From: Takakia lepidozioides
Lineage: Eukaryota > Streptophyta > Takakiopsida > Takakiales > Takakiaceae
Direction of reading: 5' to 3'
Length of the DNA: 64,000 nucleotides
Assembly: GCA_030704615.1 (NCBI GenBank)
Contig: CM060732.1
Span: 66,011,053-66,075,052 of the forward strand
The notes below the pieces were generated by a model. The model worked only from the letters and a program-made list of their open reading frames with translations, was not told where the DNA came from and ran no database searches. Positions 54,241 to 64,000 of the stretch are shown here, one piece after another. How positions within the stretch are numbered: the stretch's first letter is position 1; the number at the start of each line of letters is the position of its first letter. The position numbers and the translations under genes are program-made.

Positions 54241-56230
54241 CAAGCTACAAAACAAACAAACAAACTACCTTGCTTCATATATTGATGTTTTTGGCCTCCT
54301 ACCAAAAATCCATGGATTTTCCAATGTAAATTCGTTTCATCTCGGCTAGTTTGATATATTAATGTCAGTTTGAATGTGCAAATGTCTTCCTAAGTACTAT
54401 TTAAGCCACTAATAGGTGGTAATGAGCTATTGTATCCAACTCTTTATACAAATCGCTTTGAGAAGTTTGCCGCTGCAATTAAATGTTGATTTTTTATTTA
54501 TTTTTACTTAGATGTAGGGGTTTCTTTCAAACCTTGCATAATCACATAACTTGTGTACATTAAACCCGCTAGAAGGTTTGTAGTTTGTACGCAAATTAAT
54601 TTTTAAAATCAATACATTAAAATTATTAATTAGTCAAATTACAGTACATTCACTGCTATTTGTCAAAAGTTATACATCTAAAATAATATTCTCAATTATA
54701 GATGTCAAATGTCTAGATGAATGTGTAAGTCCTAGAAATCAAGTAGTCTAACAATTCACGACAATAGTGAAATACGTAACAAATACCTAGCAACTTGAGT
54801 GCTATGTTAACTATATAGCTAGTAGTAGACATAGAGACCAAGGGGTGCAGTAGCTACAAGATGAAATGGCTCTAAGTTACACTGGATTCTGCGTAGTCTT
54901 GTAAGTAATATTAGTGAAAATGATAGTGAAATATCACTAGTCAGAGAACCCATGATCTATTGTAGTCTGAAATATCATCCAATGATGGGCCGTTTAACGT
55001 TGGGCTCCCTCTACTTCTTCACTTGTGTTTTCCCACCAGGCATACTGCAATAGCCTATTGTTCTAATAGGGCAAGGGTGCCTAGCTGATAATTAGTGTCA
55101 TGCTTTGGTACTGTTCTACAAACTTCAGATTTCTGTCGGATATCCTAAAAGTCATGTTTGTACTACATCTAGTGTATAGAGCGACGGTTAATGTAGGACC
55201 ATATCATTGGAAGGCAGTAGCCCTTCCGGGTCAAGAGACACCATAATTTATGCTTCCTTCTGGACTCGGCGTCATATATATATACATATAAAGAGAAGGG
55301 TTTATTATATGTATATTATTAGGACCATATTAGCAAATTGATTCTCCCATTGAGTGCCAACTTCTGGAAATTCCAACAAACTGTCATAAATTGTTGTTGC
55401 ATACTTTTTGTTTCGTGAATTTCATTTTGCTCACTAGATGAAAATCTCATTTTTTGAATTATTTTTTTGTTTCAATGTTTTTTTTTAAATTGTCTTTTAA
55501 GGGAAACACCTGGGAGCGACAGCTCACAAATCAATGTTTGCATTGTTGCTGCAAGATTCTAAGCCTTTCTACTTGGTTTGATTGTGCTCATTAAATATGA
55601 TGATACCAATTACAGGAAATACTAGACACGAAGTACAAAGACACCTCATGTCTAATTTGAGGCATCTCTAATCCATTATTTACTTCCTGGCTACTAGCCG
55701 AGCGAGAGATAGACTGGCAAACCTGCCGTCTAAAGTATCTTCAGGTACTTACTTCATGTAATTACTTTTATTTACTTGTATTACTTACCTTCAGAGTATT
55801 ATTTACAGCCAAGTATTTAGAAAGATAAATATAAAGTTACTTTAACGTCGAGTGAATTTACAGAGCCTACTGTTCAACACGCAGGCCATCGGGGGCCCAA
55901 TGGACAGTCTGAAGGCACATGTTGAAGGATTGAACCAAGGATCACCCACGTGCACAGGCAAGGCACAAACACCCAACCACTATGCCCGCTAGGTACCTGC
56001 TCAAGTGTAGGTAGGAACAAAGAAACAACGACCGGCTTTCACCCGTCCAGTGTCCCTTTGTTGTCACCTAGTTCTAGTGATGACCGAAGGTCGGAAGCTA
56101 GTTTAGCGTAGAGCAGGAATAGGGTGCCATAGTGCCACGTCATCGTCACCACGTTTCGTCGTCAAGTCATCGTAGACACGTCATCGTCGTTGTCAATTTC
56201 TTTGGAACCTGCCTGAAATGCCCGAAAAGT
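54241..56230. other. AT-rich spacer with a SINE tail
   Basis: No gene seen. 55274-55320 has TATATA/ATGTATATTATT microsatellite sequence. The SINE tail at 55495-55533 is listed separately. Near 56125-56200 CGTCATCGTC words are repeated (CACGTCATCGTCACCACG, CACGTCATCGTCGTTGTC). Confidence 0.4.
55495..55533 (-). mobile_element. 3' end of a SINE (second copy)
   Basis: TAAGGGAAACACCTGGGAGC followed by GACAGCTCACAAATCA is the complement of 14386-14421, the 3' body of the SINE at 14205. A T-rich run (an A tail on the minus strand) precedes it at 55448-55494. The copy is truncated. Confidence 0.7.
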
Positions 56231-56319
56231 AGCGCGGGGAAGGGATGCCCCCGCGTGCTCGAGCTTCTGAAAGAGGATCGAGAGAGGGAGTCCACAATGT
56301 CTCTTCTAGTACTTCTGCG

Positions 56320-57904
56320 CATGTGAAGATGTTTTGTGAGGCAGGCAAACTGACAAAGGCTCTACAGACTTTAAACCAAGGAGGCATTCAAATACCTATG
56401 TCTGTCTCTTGCTTAAGTGCATCAAGATGAAAGGTCTGGAAGCTGGAAAGCAGGTGCACACGCACATTATCCAAAGTGGATTCACGCCAAATGTTTTTCT
56501 ACTCAACACCTCTGTCAACATGTACGTTAAGGGCGGCAGCATCATGGATGCTCACCAAGCATTCAACAGAATGCCTCAACGATCTTGATCACGTGGAATA
56601 TAATGTTGGCAGGATTTACCAAGCATGGGTGTGGTAGGAATGCTTTTGAGACCTATGAGCAGATTCTGCGCAAAGGGGTGAAGCCCAACCACATCAGATT
56701 TGTTTGTGTTTGCAATGCGTGTGCAAGCCTGGGAGCTCTGGAAAAGGGGAAAGAGATCCATGGTGAATCCCTGTTAGATGACAGAGAGTAGCAGACGCAA
56801 TTCAGCATAGGAACTAGTGTGATTGGGTGTTTCCTAGGTTGTCATTGTCAGCTGCTAGCAGCAAGGGAAAAGATGAATGCATGATTTGTGCAGAGGCATG
56901 GATTTTGGCATTTGATGCCAAAATGCCGAAATGAGACGTGGTCTCTTGGACTGCAATAATTGCAGGATGTACTGAGCAAGGGCATGGTGAAGAGGCATTT
57001 GAACTCTTTGGGCAAATGCCACAAGAAGGTGTAGAGCCCGACAAGGTCACTCTCATTTGAATCCTCAAAAGGTGTGCCAGCCCAGCAGCTCTAGGGCAGG
57101 GCAAGGGGCTTCATGCCCACATTGTCAAAGCTGGATTTGAATCAGATGTTTATGTAGGAACTAGCCTTGTCCATATGTATGCCAAGTGTGGGAGTTTGGT
57201 GGATGCGCAAAAGATGTTTGAAAAATATCTAGGCGAGATGTGATTTCATGGAATGCTCACGGAAGAGGCATTTCAGCTCTTTCGGCAAATGCAACTAGAA
57301 GGCGTGATGGTCCATGCCCATATCATTGAAGTTGGCTTTGAGTCAGATGTCCGTGTGGGAAACACCCTTCTCAGCATGTATGTCAAGTGTGGGAGTCTGG
57401 TGGATGCATGCCGAGTCTTTAACAATATGCCTGAATAAGATGTGGTTTCATGGAATGCAATGATTGCAGGATACATTCAGCAAGGGCGCAGTGAAGAGGC
57501 ATTTGAACTCTTCTGGCAAATGCAACGAGTAGGTATGAAGCCTGACAAGCTCACATTTGTTACCATCCTCAACGCTTGCACCGGCCACCAGCACTGGAAC
57601 AGAATAGGCGTGTACATGCCCACATCACATAAGGTGGAGTTGAGGCAATTGTCTGTTTAGGGAATGCCCTTGTCAACATGTATGCCAGGTGTGGAAGCGT
57701 GGTGGATGCGCGGAGAGTGTTTGATGCTTCCATAATTACAGCAACAGGAGCTAGCTGAATGCATTCTAGGACGCATGTTCTGAAATTAGAACCACAAAAT
57801 GCTGCTGTCAAATATTTATGCTGCAACTTAGATGTGGACAATCTAGAAAAGACCAGAAAATTGATGGAGGATAGAAGTCTAAAAAAGCTGGCAGGGCGAA
57901 GAAC
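56320..57904 (+). pseudogene. PPR protein, decayed, from N-terminal motifs to E region
   Basis: Pieces in several frames are in order. VKMFCEAGKLTKALQTLNQG (56324) is an N-terminal motif typical of this PPR subfamily. GLEAGKQVHTHIIQSGF, MYVKGGSIMDAHQAFNRMPQ and TWNIMLAGFTKHGCGRNAFE follow, with KGVKPNHIRFVCVCNACASL up to 56760. Further motifs run through 56960-57640 (KAGFESDVYVGTSLVHMYAK, EVGFESDVRVGNTLLSMYVK, DVVSWNAMIAGYIQQGRSEE). A late E-like piece is at 57780-57890 (LKLEPQNAAV). Stops include TGA near 57058 and TAA at 57436 (after NNMPE, where RDVVSW/QDVVSW is usual). The E-like piece runs straight into the satellite at 57905, so the C-terminus is gone. Confidence 0.85.
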
Positions 57905-59645
57905 AGTGTGCGGCAACGCACACTGTTTGAGCCCCCTTTTTTGCTGTTTTTTGATGTGAAAATCGGGCTTGTGAGGGCCACTCTGACAGGTTGAATCCAA
58001 CCCTTATTCGAAGCTCAAATAGTGTGCGGCAACGCACACTGTTTGAGCCCCCTTATTTGCTTGTTTTTTGATGTGAAATTCGGGCACCTAGGGCCACTCT
58101 AGCAGGTTGAATCCAACCCTTATTGGAAGCTCAAACAGTGTGCGGCAACGCACACTATTATGAGCCCCCTCTCTGCTTGTTTTTTTTATGTGAAAATCGG
58201 GCCCTTAGGGCCACTTTGGTAGGTTGAATCCACCCCGAATTGGAAGCTCAAATAGTGTGTGGCAACGCACACTGTTTGTGCCCCGTTCACTGCCTGTTTT
58301 TTTATTTGAAAATCGGCCACTCAGTGCCACTATGCCATGTTCAAAGCACCCCTTATTGGAAGCTCAAATAGTGTGCGGCAACGCACACTGTTTGAGCCCC
58401 CTTTTTTGCTGTTTTTTAATGTGAAAATCGGGCTTGTGTTGGCCACTCTGACAGGTTGAATCCAACCCTTATTCGAAGCTCAAACAGTGTGCGGCATCGC
58501 ACACTGTTTGAGCCCCCTTATTTGCTTGTTTTTTTATGTGAAATTCGGGCACCTAGGGCCACTCTGGCAGGTTGAATCCAACTGTTATTGGAAGCTCAAA
58601 AAGTGTGCGGCAACGCACACTATTTTGAGCCCCCCTCTCTGCTTGTTTTTTGATGTGAAAATCGGGCCCTTAGGGCCACTTTGGTAGGTTGAATCCACCC
58701 CGAATTGGAAGCTCAAATAGTGTGCGACAACGCACACTGTTTGTGCCCCGTTCACTGCGTGTTTTTTTATTTGAAAATTGGCCACTCAGTGCCACTATGC
58801 CATGTTCAAATCACCCCTTATTGGAAGCTCAAACAGTGTGCGGCAACACACACTGTTTGAGCCCCCTTTTTTGTTGTTTTTTAATGTGAAAATCGGGCTT
58901 GTGAGGGCCACTCTGACAGGTTGAATCCAATCCTTTTTCGAAGCTCAAACAATGTGCGGCATCGCACACTATTTTGAGCCCCCTCTCTGCTTGTTTTTTG
59001 ATGTGAAAATCGGGCCCTTAGGGCCACTTTGGTAGGTTGAATCCACCCCGAATTGGAAGCTCAAATAGTGTGCGGCAATGCACACTGTTTGTGCCCCGTT
59101 CATTGCCTGTTTTTTGATTTGAAAATCGGTCACTCAGTGCCACTTTGCCATGTTCAAATCACCCCTTATTGGAAGCTCAAAGAGTGTGCGGCAACACACA
59201 CTATTTGAGCCCCCTTTTTTGCTTGTTTTTTTAATGTGAAAATTGGGCTTGTGAGGGCCACTGTGGCAGGTTGAATCCAACCCTTATTCGAAGCTCAAAT
59301 AGTGTGCGGCAATGCACATTGTTTTGAGCCCCCTCTCCGCTTGTTTTTTGATGTGAAATTGGGCCGAACAGGGCCAGTATGCATGCTCAGTACACCCATA
59401 GTTGGAAGCACGAACAATGTGCGGCAACGCACACTGTTTGTGCCCCCTTCTTGGCCCCCTCTCTGCCTGTTTTTTTATGTGGTACTGTGCCACATAGGGC
59501 CAAATGTCATGTTCAAAACACCCCTATTTGGAAGTTGAAACAGTGTGCGGCAACACACTCTGTTTTCGGCCCCAACACTGCTTGTTTTCTGATGAGAGAT
59601 TGGGCCACACAGGGCCTGTCTGCCATGCTCAAAACACCATCGTTT
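57905..59645. repeat. Satellite of about 117-bp units, each with a perfect hairpin; four-unit higher-order repeat
   Basis: Fifteen units are recognised by AGTGTGCGGCAACGCACACT (8-bp stem, GCAA loop). They start at 57905, 58021, 58137, 58254, 58370, 58485, 58602, 58719, 58835, 58951, 59067, 59183, 59301, 59415 and 59542. The body of each unit has TTTGAGCCCC, TTGTTTTTTnATGTGAAA, GGGCCACT, and TTGGAAGCTCAAA. Unit types alternate as A (GGGCTTGTGAGGGCC), B (GGGCACCTAGGGCC), C (GGGCCCTTAGGGCC) and D (GCCACTCAGTGCC) in the order ABCD ABCD ACD A, then three diverged units. ABCD recurs at exactly 465 bp (57905, 58370, 58835). The open frames that repeat here are by-products. Confidence 0.93.
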
Positions 59646-59691
59646 TTTTATTGCCTCTCTCTTATATCAATTTGAATGAAGAACCCTGCAG

Positions 59692-62600
59692 GAGAATATG
59701 CAAAAGGTGGCGGATGAGAACCCTTCGGGGCAGGGGAAGGAGATCATTGTTGATTTGGACGATGAGTTCTATGAAAGCAAAGCCGCTGAGATGCTAGGGG
59801 GTCAAAAGGTAAACTCTCAGATTGTGGTGCAAAGTATGCTTGCACCGGGTGGGAGGTTGAAGATGCCCTTGTGTAGGTTGGTTTCCATGCCCGTCGTTCA
59901 TCCACCCCTCATCAAGGACATCCTGAAGCTGGAGGCCGAGTTTGTTCATGGGTATTTGGATGGATCCGCAGTCTTTTACGGTTCTACTAGGGATTCCAGA
60001 GGCAATGAGCTCCTTGTGGATGAGTCAATCGTGGACTCCTGGGATCCTATCTAGAGATAGGTGAACGAATCCTTCGAACTTCTTCTCTCCACGAAACCTT
60101 CGACCCAGACATTCTTAGGGAAGATGTTTCACGTATGGGATGACAACCACCGGTTGCTTGCATGGATGGCTGTCATTGGGAGGCTGCACTTACAGGAGGA
60201 AGAGTGGCATTACTCTGTTCGATCGATGGTGCTGGATTGTGACGGGAACATGATGGGTCTTCTAACAGAAATGAATGATGTGAACAGGTTGGTTTCTCAT
60301 TGTACATGTTCCAGTTGTGGTTCCGTGGTTCTTTTGTTCCAGTCCTCTATTGACGGTTCTTCAATTTCATTCTGACTTTCACACATCATTCTGCAGAGGG
60401 ACGGAGACATCGCATGTCAAAACGAGTCTGGTTCACACACTGTACAGGATACAAATGATTGGGCAGATGCCCTTGACCAACTTCAAGACCATCCTTTCAG
60501 CAGAGACGTACAAGAAGTGCAAAAGCTCGAAGACATCATAAACGTGGTACTCATTGACCCGTGAGGCTTTCATGGAGTATATGTACGCGGTGAGATACAT
60601 CTTCCATCATCTGGCCTTTCGATATTCCTGCTTCCACATATTTGTTTCTATTTGTTTTCCTTGCCCTTGGGTTGATGCAACTCTCGTGCATTCCCTTGCA
60701 GCAAGACATTGCAGATGTAGGAGATCGTGGCAAACTGGAATACTACAGCTCTACCTCTGACGAGAGAAGGACAGCAAAGGGGGTTGAGAGTCACATCCGG
60801 AAAGAGATGACCGCCACAAGAAGGACTATTATGAGTGCTTTTGTTAAGCAGTTGAGAATTGCCGATCCATCATTCGGACCGCAGTTTCTTCAAGAGGTGA
60901 AAAACCATTACAACAAGCCAGGTAAGCCAGAGATGGCCCAGGAGAAGTTACACAGGTTGTCTACCGCCGTTGTGTCTTCAGAACAGAAGGTGAAGTGACT
61001 ACAGATATGGAACTCCGATCCCACTGTTAGGGATACCCACATGTTCCCCAGGCCGGAGAAAGAGAAGAAGACCCAGCGTGTCATTCCTGTCAGTGACAAT
61101 GTGCTGGACACATGGTTTTACAAGGCCACTCACTGGAGCCAAGTATGATGTCCTTTGCTGTGTCACTTTCTAGTCGTTTTTTCTGTCATTCTCTTTCCAT
61201 ATTACATTGGCTGTGATTGTTTTTGGGTTCATTCTTACATTTGAATTGTTTTGCAGTTGGAGGAAAGGGCCCGGTTGGTTCTACATACGCAGCTAGCTGA
61301 CTATGGGATCACCAGCACCGAAGGTCTCATTCCAAGCATACATGAGGAAATGGAGAGCCACAGTGTAGCAATCTTGTTTCTTTAGAGAGTTCAGCAAGGA
61401 GGGTGGCATCAGTCGAACAAATGAGCTTGACCAGCAAGAGAAAGGAGAGGAAGCCTGGAAACGATGCCTTTATAGGTGTGAAATGGACTGTGCTTGTTTG
61501 TTTTGCAAAGACACACTCTCCTCCATCCGACCTGTTTTGGGCTGGCTCATATGAGTTTGTGGTGCCGCACACTCATTTGTTCTATCCGTGTGTAGTAACA
61601 CCAACGTGCACACCCTGGGCCCTTCAGGCTATTTTGTGTGCAGTGGTTGCAGTGTACTGTGCCGCATACTCTTTTAGGGGGTCTTCGTGATGTGGTGGAA
61701 AAGCTGGGAGACAATAATTGCATTGCATAATGAGGCTGTCTCTGTTCCTGCAGGTACATAAAGTATGTTCTCATGGCAGAGAACTGCTTGGACAAACATC
61801 CTGATTTCGTGGACCTTTGGCTTGTCCCTGCTGGCAACTAGACCATGTTTACTACAGGGATCTTGCATGACTGGGGCCCAGACCATCTTTCTGCTTGTGG
61901 TTGGTATTTGGATTGCCCTGCTTCTGAGATCCCAGCTCATGAGGTGTCTTTGAGGAGAGAGAATGAGCGTATAGCAACCACTGCCGCAGCAGCCGACCTC
62001 GACATTCATAATAGAAATTTGAGGACTCTTGCAGAGAAGGAGCCTCCCGCTCAGGATACCCCGGGTAGAGGTAGAAAGGCAAAAGGAAAGGATATTGCTG
62101 GTGGTGTGGGGAAAGGAAGGGGTAGGGGGAAAGGGGCACAAGGGCAGGTAGGTGGGCAGGGAAGTGTTGCAGATACTGGCCCTGTGGTGGATGTCCTGCA
62201 GACTCCACCGCATGGTAGGGGATCCGGGAGAAAGAACAAGGGGGTGGTTGATCCCAAGGACCCGTACCATGCAGTGGAGCATCCCACGAGGGTCATTTGC
62301 CCTACCAGGTTGGAGATGGCCAACGTCGGGTTCCTTGCCATGATGGAGTCCAAGAAATCTGATTACAAGGGTGAGCCATCACCAGTGTGGGAGAGGATTG
62401 TGGAGTTCCTCGGCACGGTGCGTGTTGTCTTTTGCTTCTTGTCTGTTGTGGGCATGGATCGTTTCAATCCTCTTGAGCATTCCATTGCATGCTTGTTTGC
62501 AGGCTAAAATGACCAAATCCTGGGTGAACGGGAAGGAGAAGCTATATGCAGCCGAACTCATCATCTTGGACATCCCAAATGGGTTGCCAGTCCCGGATGT

Positions 62601-63933
62601 CCCTCCATCGGGTGCTTGTCAAGGTTGGAATGCTTTTGATGAGCGCTACTGGTGGTGGGTTTTCTCCTTTTGCAATTTCTTTCTGTCCGATGCAGGTGTT
62701 TTGGTGCTCATCCAGTCCATCGACCTTCGTTGTCGCCGTGCACTTGCCAGCTATTTGAAAGCCTCCGGTATAAGGGTCGTGAAGACATGGAATTGTGTGA
62801 ACAGCATGTACTTGACGAAGGGGGGTCGTCCGGGAGAGATGGTAAATTTGCTTTCTTATTCCTCTCCTTGGTGGTTCTCGGATGGAGTTGCATAAGCCGC
62901 TCAAATGAATATGTAGGGGCCTGGTTTTCAAGCTTTTTAGTTCCTTGAGGATGTCCTGTTCGCAGACTCGTTTGTTTGAAGCTGTTTGTCTCGTCCGAGT
63001 GCATCCACCTACGACTCCAGCCGTCATTAGGGAGTTCGCCATCACTCATGGGGCAAGTTCATAGACGAGAGGTCAGATCCTCCCACGGATGACATGCACC
63101 ACAACTACGTGGATAACAACATGTGCTTGCGAAGGGGGAATGGGGTTCCTTGGAGAGGGGTCAGGGAGAGGAGCCCGACTTTCATTCAAACGATTGTGGA
63201 GTGCTGCACCTACACAGACGCCAGAGTTCTGGATTTGTCAATGGGCACAAGTTTGTCTCTTCAACATTCACATTTCATGAGGTTGTTTGAGCTTGCACTT
63301 TCAGCACTCCAAATGTATCTTCAATGTCTGTTTTCTTCATTCTACTCCACTGCAGGTGCTTCGTACCACGCTTGCAAGGCCAGTGCGCCACATCTCTTTG
63401 GGATTGAAGGGGATGCTGAGATTTACAAGAACCTCCTGATGGGTTTGGGTGGACACACTTCTCAAGTCCTTCCGAAGCCCCTTCCCAGTGATATTGATAC
63501 AGGGGAGACTTCCGACAAGGAGCTAGACTCTGACTATGCCTGTGAGAAAGTTCAACCTGTGGATGCTTGCATTGTTGTTTCAATACCCAGAATCACTGTT
63601 CTTAAGGCAAAGTGCACATGGGAGACATCCTTTTCGTTGGACTTGAGCATTGCATCATTGTGTTCAAAATGGGTTTTTGTCGACTTGTGCAGGAGTCCGC
63701 GTGCTTCCACTGGCCCTCCAGGGCTATCACACCTTTTTGGACTTCTTTCAAGTCCTCCTCAGTCTTACGTGCTACCTGTCTATGCAGAGGCACTCGCAGC
63801 AACCATGTCCGTTCATGGCACTCGCAGTCCAACCATCGACGGCCGTGGTAAAAGACGTGGTGTTGGGGCCGGAATCTTTGTGGATGACATAGCACAGGAG
63901 GTCGATACTGATACTGATGACTGTGACACTTGA
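59692..63933 (+). pseudogene. ParB/Srx-like plus beta-class DNA methyltransferase-like protein, multi-exon, with stops
   Basis: Exons inferred from GT-AG sites: 59692-60287, 60397-60589, 60702-61142, 61257-about 61370, 61754-62417, 62503-62841, 62966-63250, and 63356-63933, where an extra intron is possible. The first exon has GKEIIVDLDDEFYESKAAEM, LEAEFVHGYLDGSAVFYGST, then FHVWDDNHRLLAWMAVIG, close to the DGxHR..A core of ParB/Srx folds. Exon 5 has an RGK-rich spacer (GRGRKAKGKDIAGG...). Exon 6 has LIILDIPNGLPVPDVPP (a DPPY-like place), then GVLVLIQSIDLRCRRALASY. Across exons 7 and 8 is TIVECCTYTDARVLDLSMGT with SASYHACKASAPHLFGIEGD, the SAM-binding motif I and following acidic residue. Motif IV before I is the beta-class order. 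TAG 60052, TAG 60058, TAA 60539, TGA 60996, TAG 61839 and a shift near 63050 make this copy defective. Function is inferred. Confidence 0.62.
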
Positions 63934-64000
63934 TATGAAGTTTTCTTTTGCTTTTATTCGGGGCCAATTTTGAAATGGGATGGTTGTGTGTCCTTGTTGT

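Noticed and set aside
57759-58889. Repeated 66-residue open frames as a protein family
   Set aside because: They recur at exactly 465 bp because the DNA is a higher-order satellite; both strands give similar frames and none has a domain.
57905-59645. Repeat array with regular spacing as a possible CRISPR
   Set aside because: Units of about 117 bp are similar along their whole length with no unique spacers, no cas genes, and a plant context. It is a satellite.
5192-61841. TAA/TAG read as glutamine (variant nuclear code)
   Set aside because: The intact aldo/keto reductase needs no reassignment and ends in TGA. TGA stops and many frameshifts also occur in the broken genes, so decay explains the data better.

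Overview
This window looks like repeat-rich nuclear DNA of a land plant. The evidence is PPR repeats with a DYW-type C-terminus, spliceosomal GT-AG introns, LTR elements primed by initiator tRNA-Met, and a plant-type CACTA transposon. The many intron-poor PPR paralogues fit a seed-free plant (fern, lycophyte or bryophyte), but that is inference and the species is not identifiable from the sequence. One host gene looks intact: a five-exon aldo/keto reductase on the minus strand (10660-13800). Almost everything else is mobile DNA or decaying genes.

Layout. 1-4.3 kb: irregular CAGAC/GGACT-rich sequence and no recognisable gene. 4331-10191: a young Ty3/gypsy chromovirus with near-identical LTRs and a 5-bp target duplication, broken reading frames, and a patch of another element's reverse transcriptase in its integrase. 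10.7-13.8 kb: the aldo/keto reductase. 14.2-18.4 kb: tRNA-derived SINEs, a minisatellite holding a TTAA-flanked element, foldback sequences and a segmental duplication. 19.2-20.07 kb and 32.49-33.6 kb: two halves of one PPR gene, split by a 12.4-kb CACTA transposon (20073-32482, TIRs matching, 3-bp target duplication CTC). The CACTA carries a degenerate TNP2-type transposase on the minus strand. On the plus strand it carries a second transposon gene that contains a captured FCP1/NIF-type phosphatase fragment.

34.8-35.6 kb: a minus-strand DYW PPR remnant cut by a second, internally deleted Ty3/gypsy element (35614-40927), which abuts an 85-bp minisatellite. 42.6-43.9 kb: an unrecognised zinc-finger-like gene relic. 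44.6-46 kb: a Ty1/copia remnant. 48.2-48.9 kb: a pseudogene with HUH-endonuclease Rep motifs. 49-56 kb: AT-rich sequence with no gene seen. 56.3-57.9 kb: another PPR pseudogene, running into a 117-bp satellite (57905-59645) with a perfect hairpin per unit and a four-unit higher-order repeat. 59.7-63.9 kb: a multi-exon gene, now carrying stops, that appears to join a ParB/Srx-like motif to a beta-class DNA methyltransferase domain.

The two most unusual items are the ParB-methyltransferase-like gene with its adjoining hairpin satellite, and the HUH Rep relic. Many reading frames are broken by TAG/TGA/TAA where neighbouring sequence or paralogues suggest Gln, Arg or Trp. This is the pattern expected from C-to-T decay of methylated repeats.
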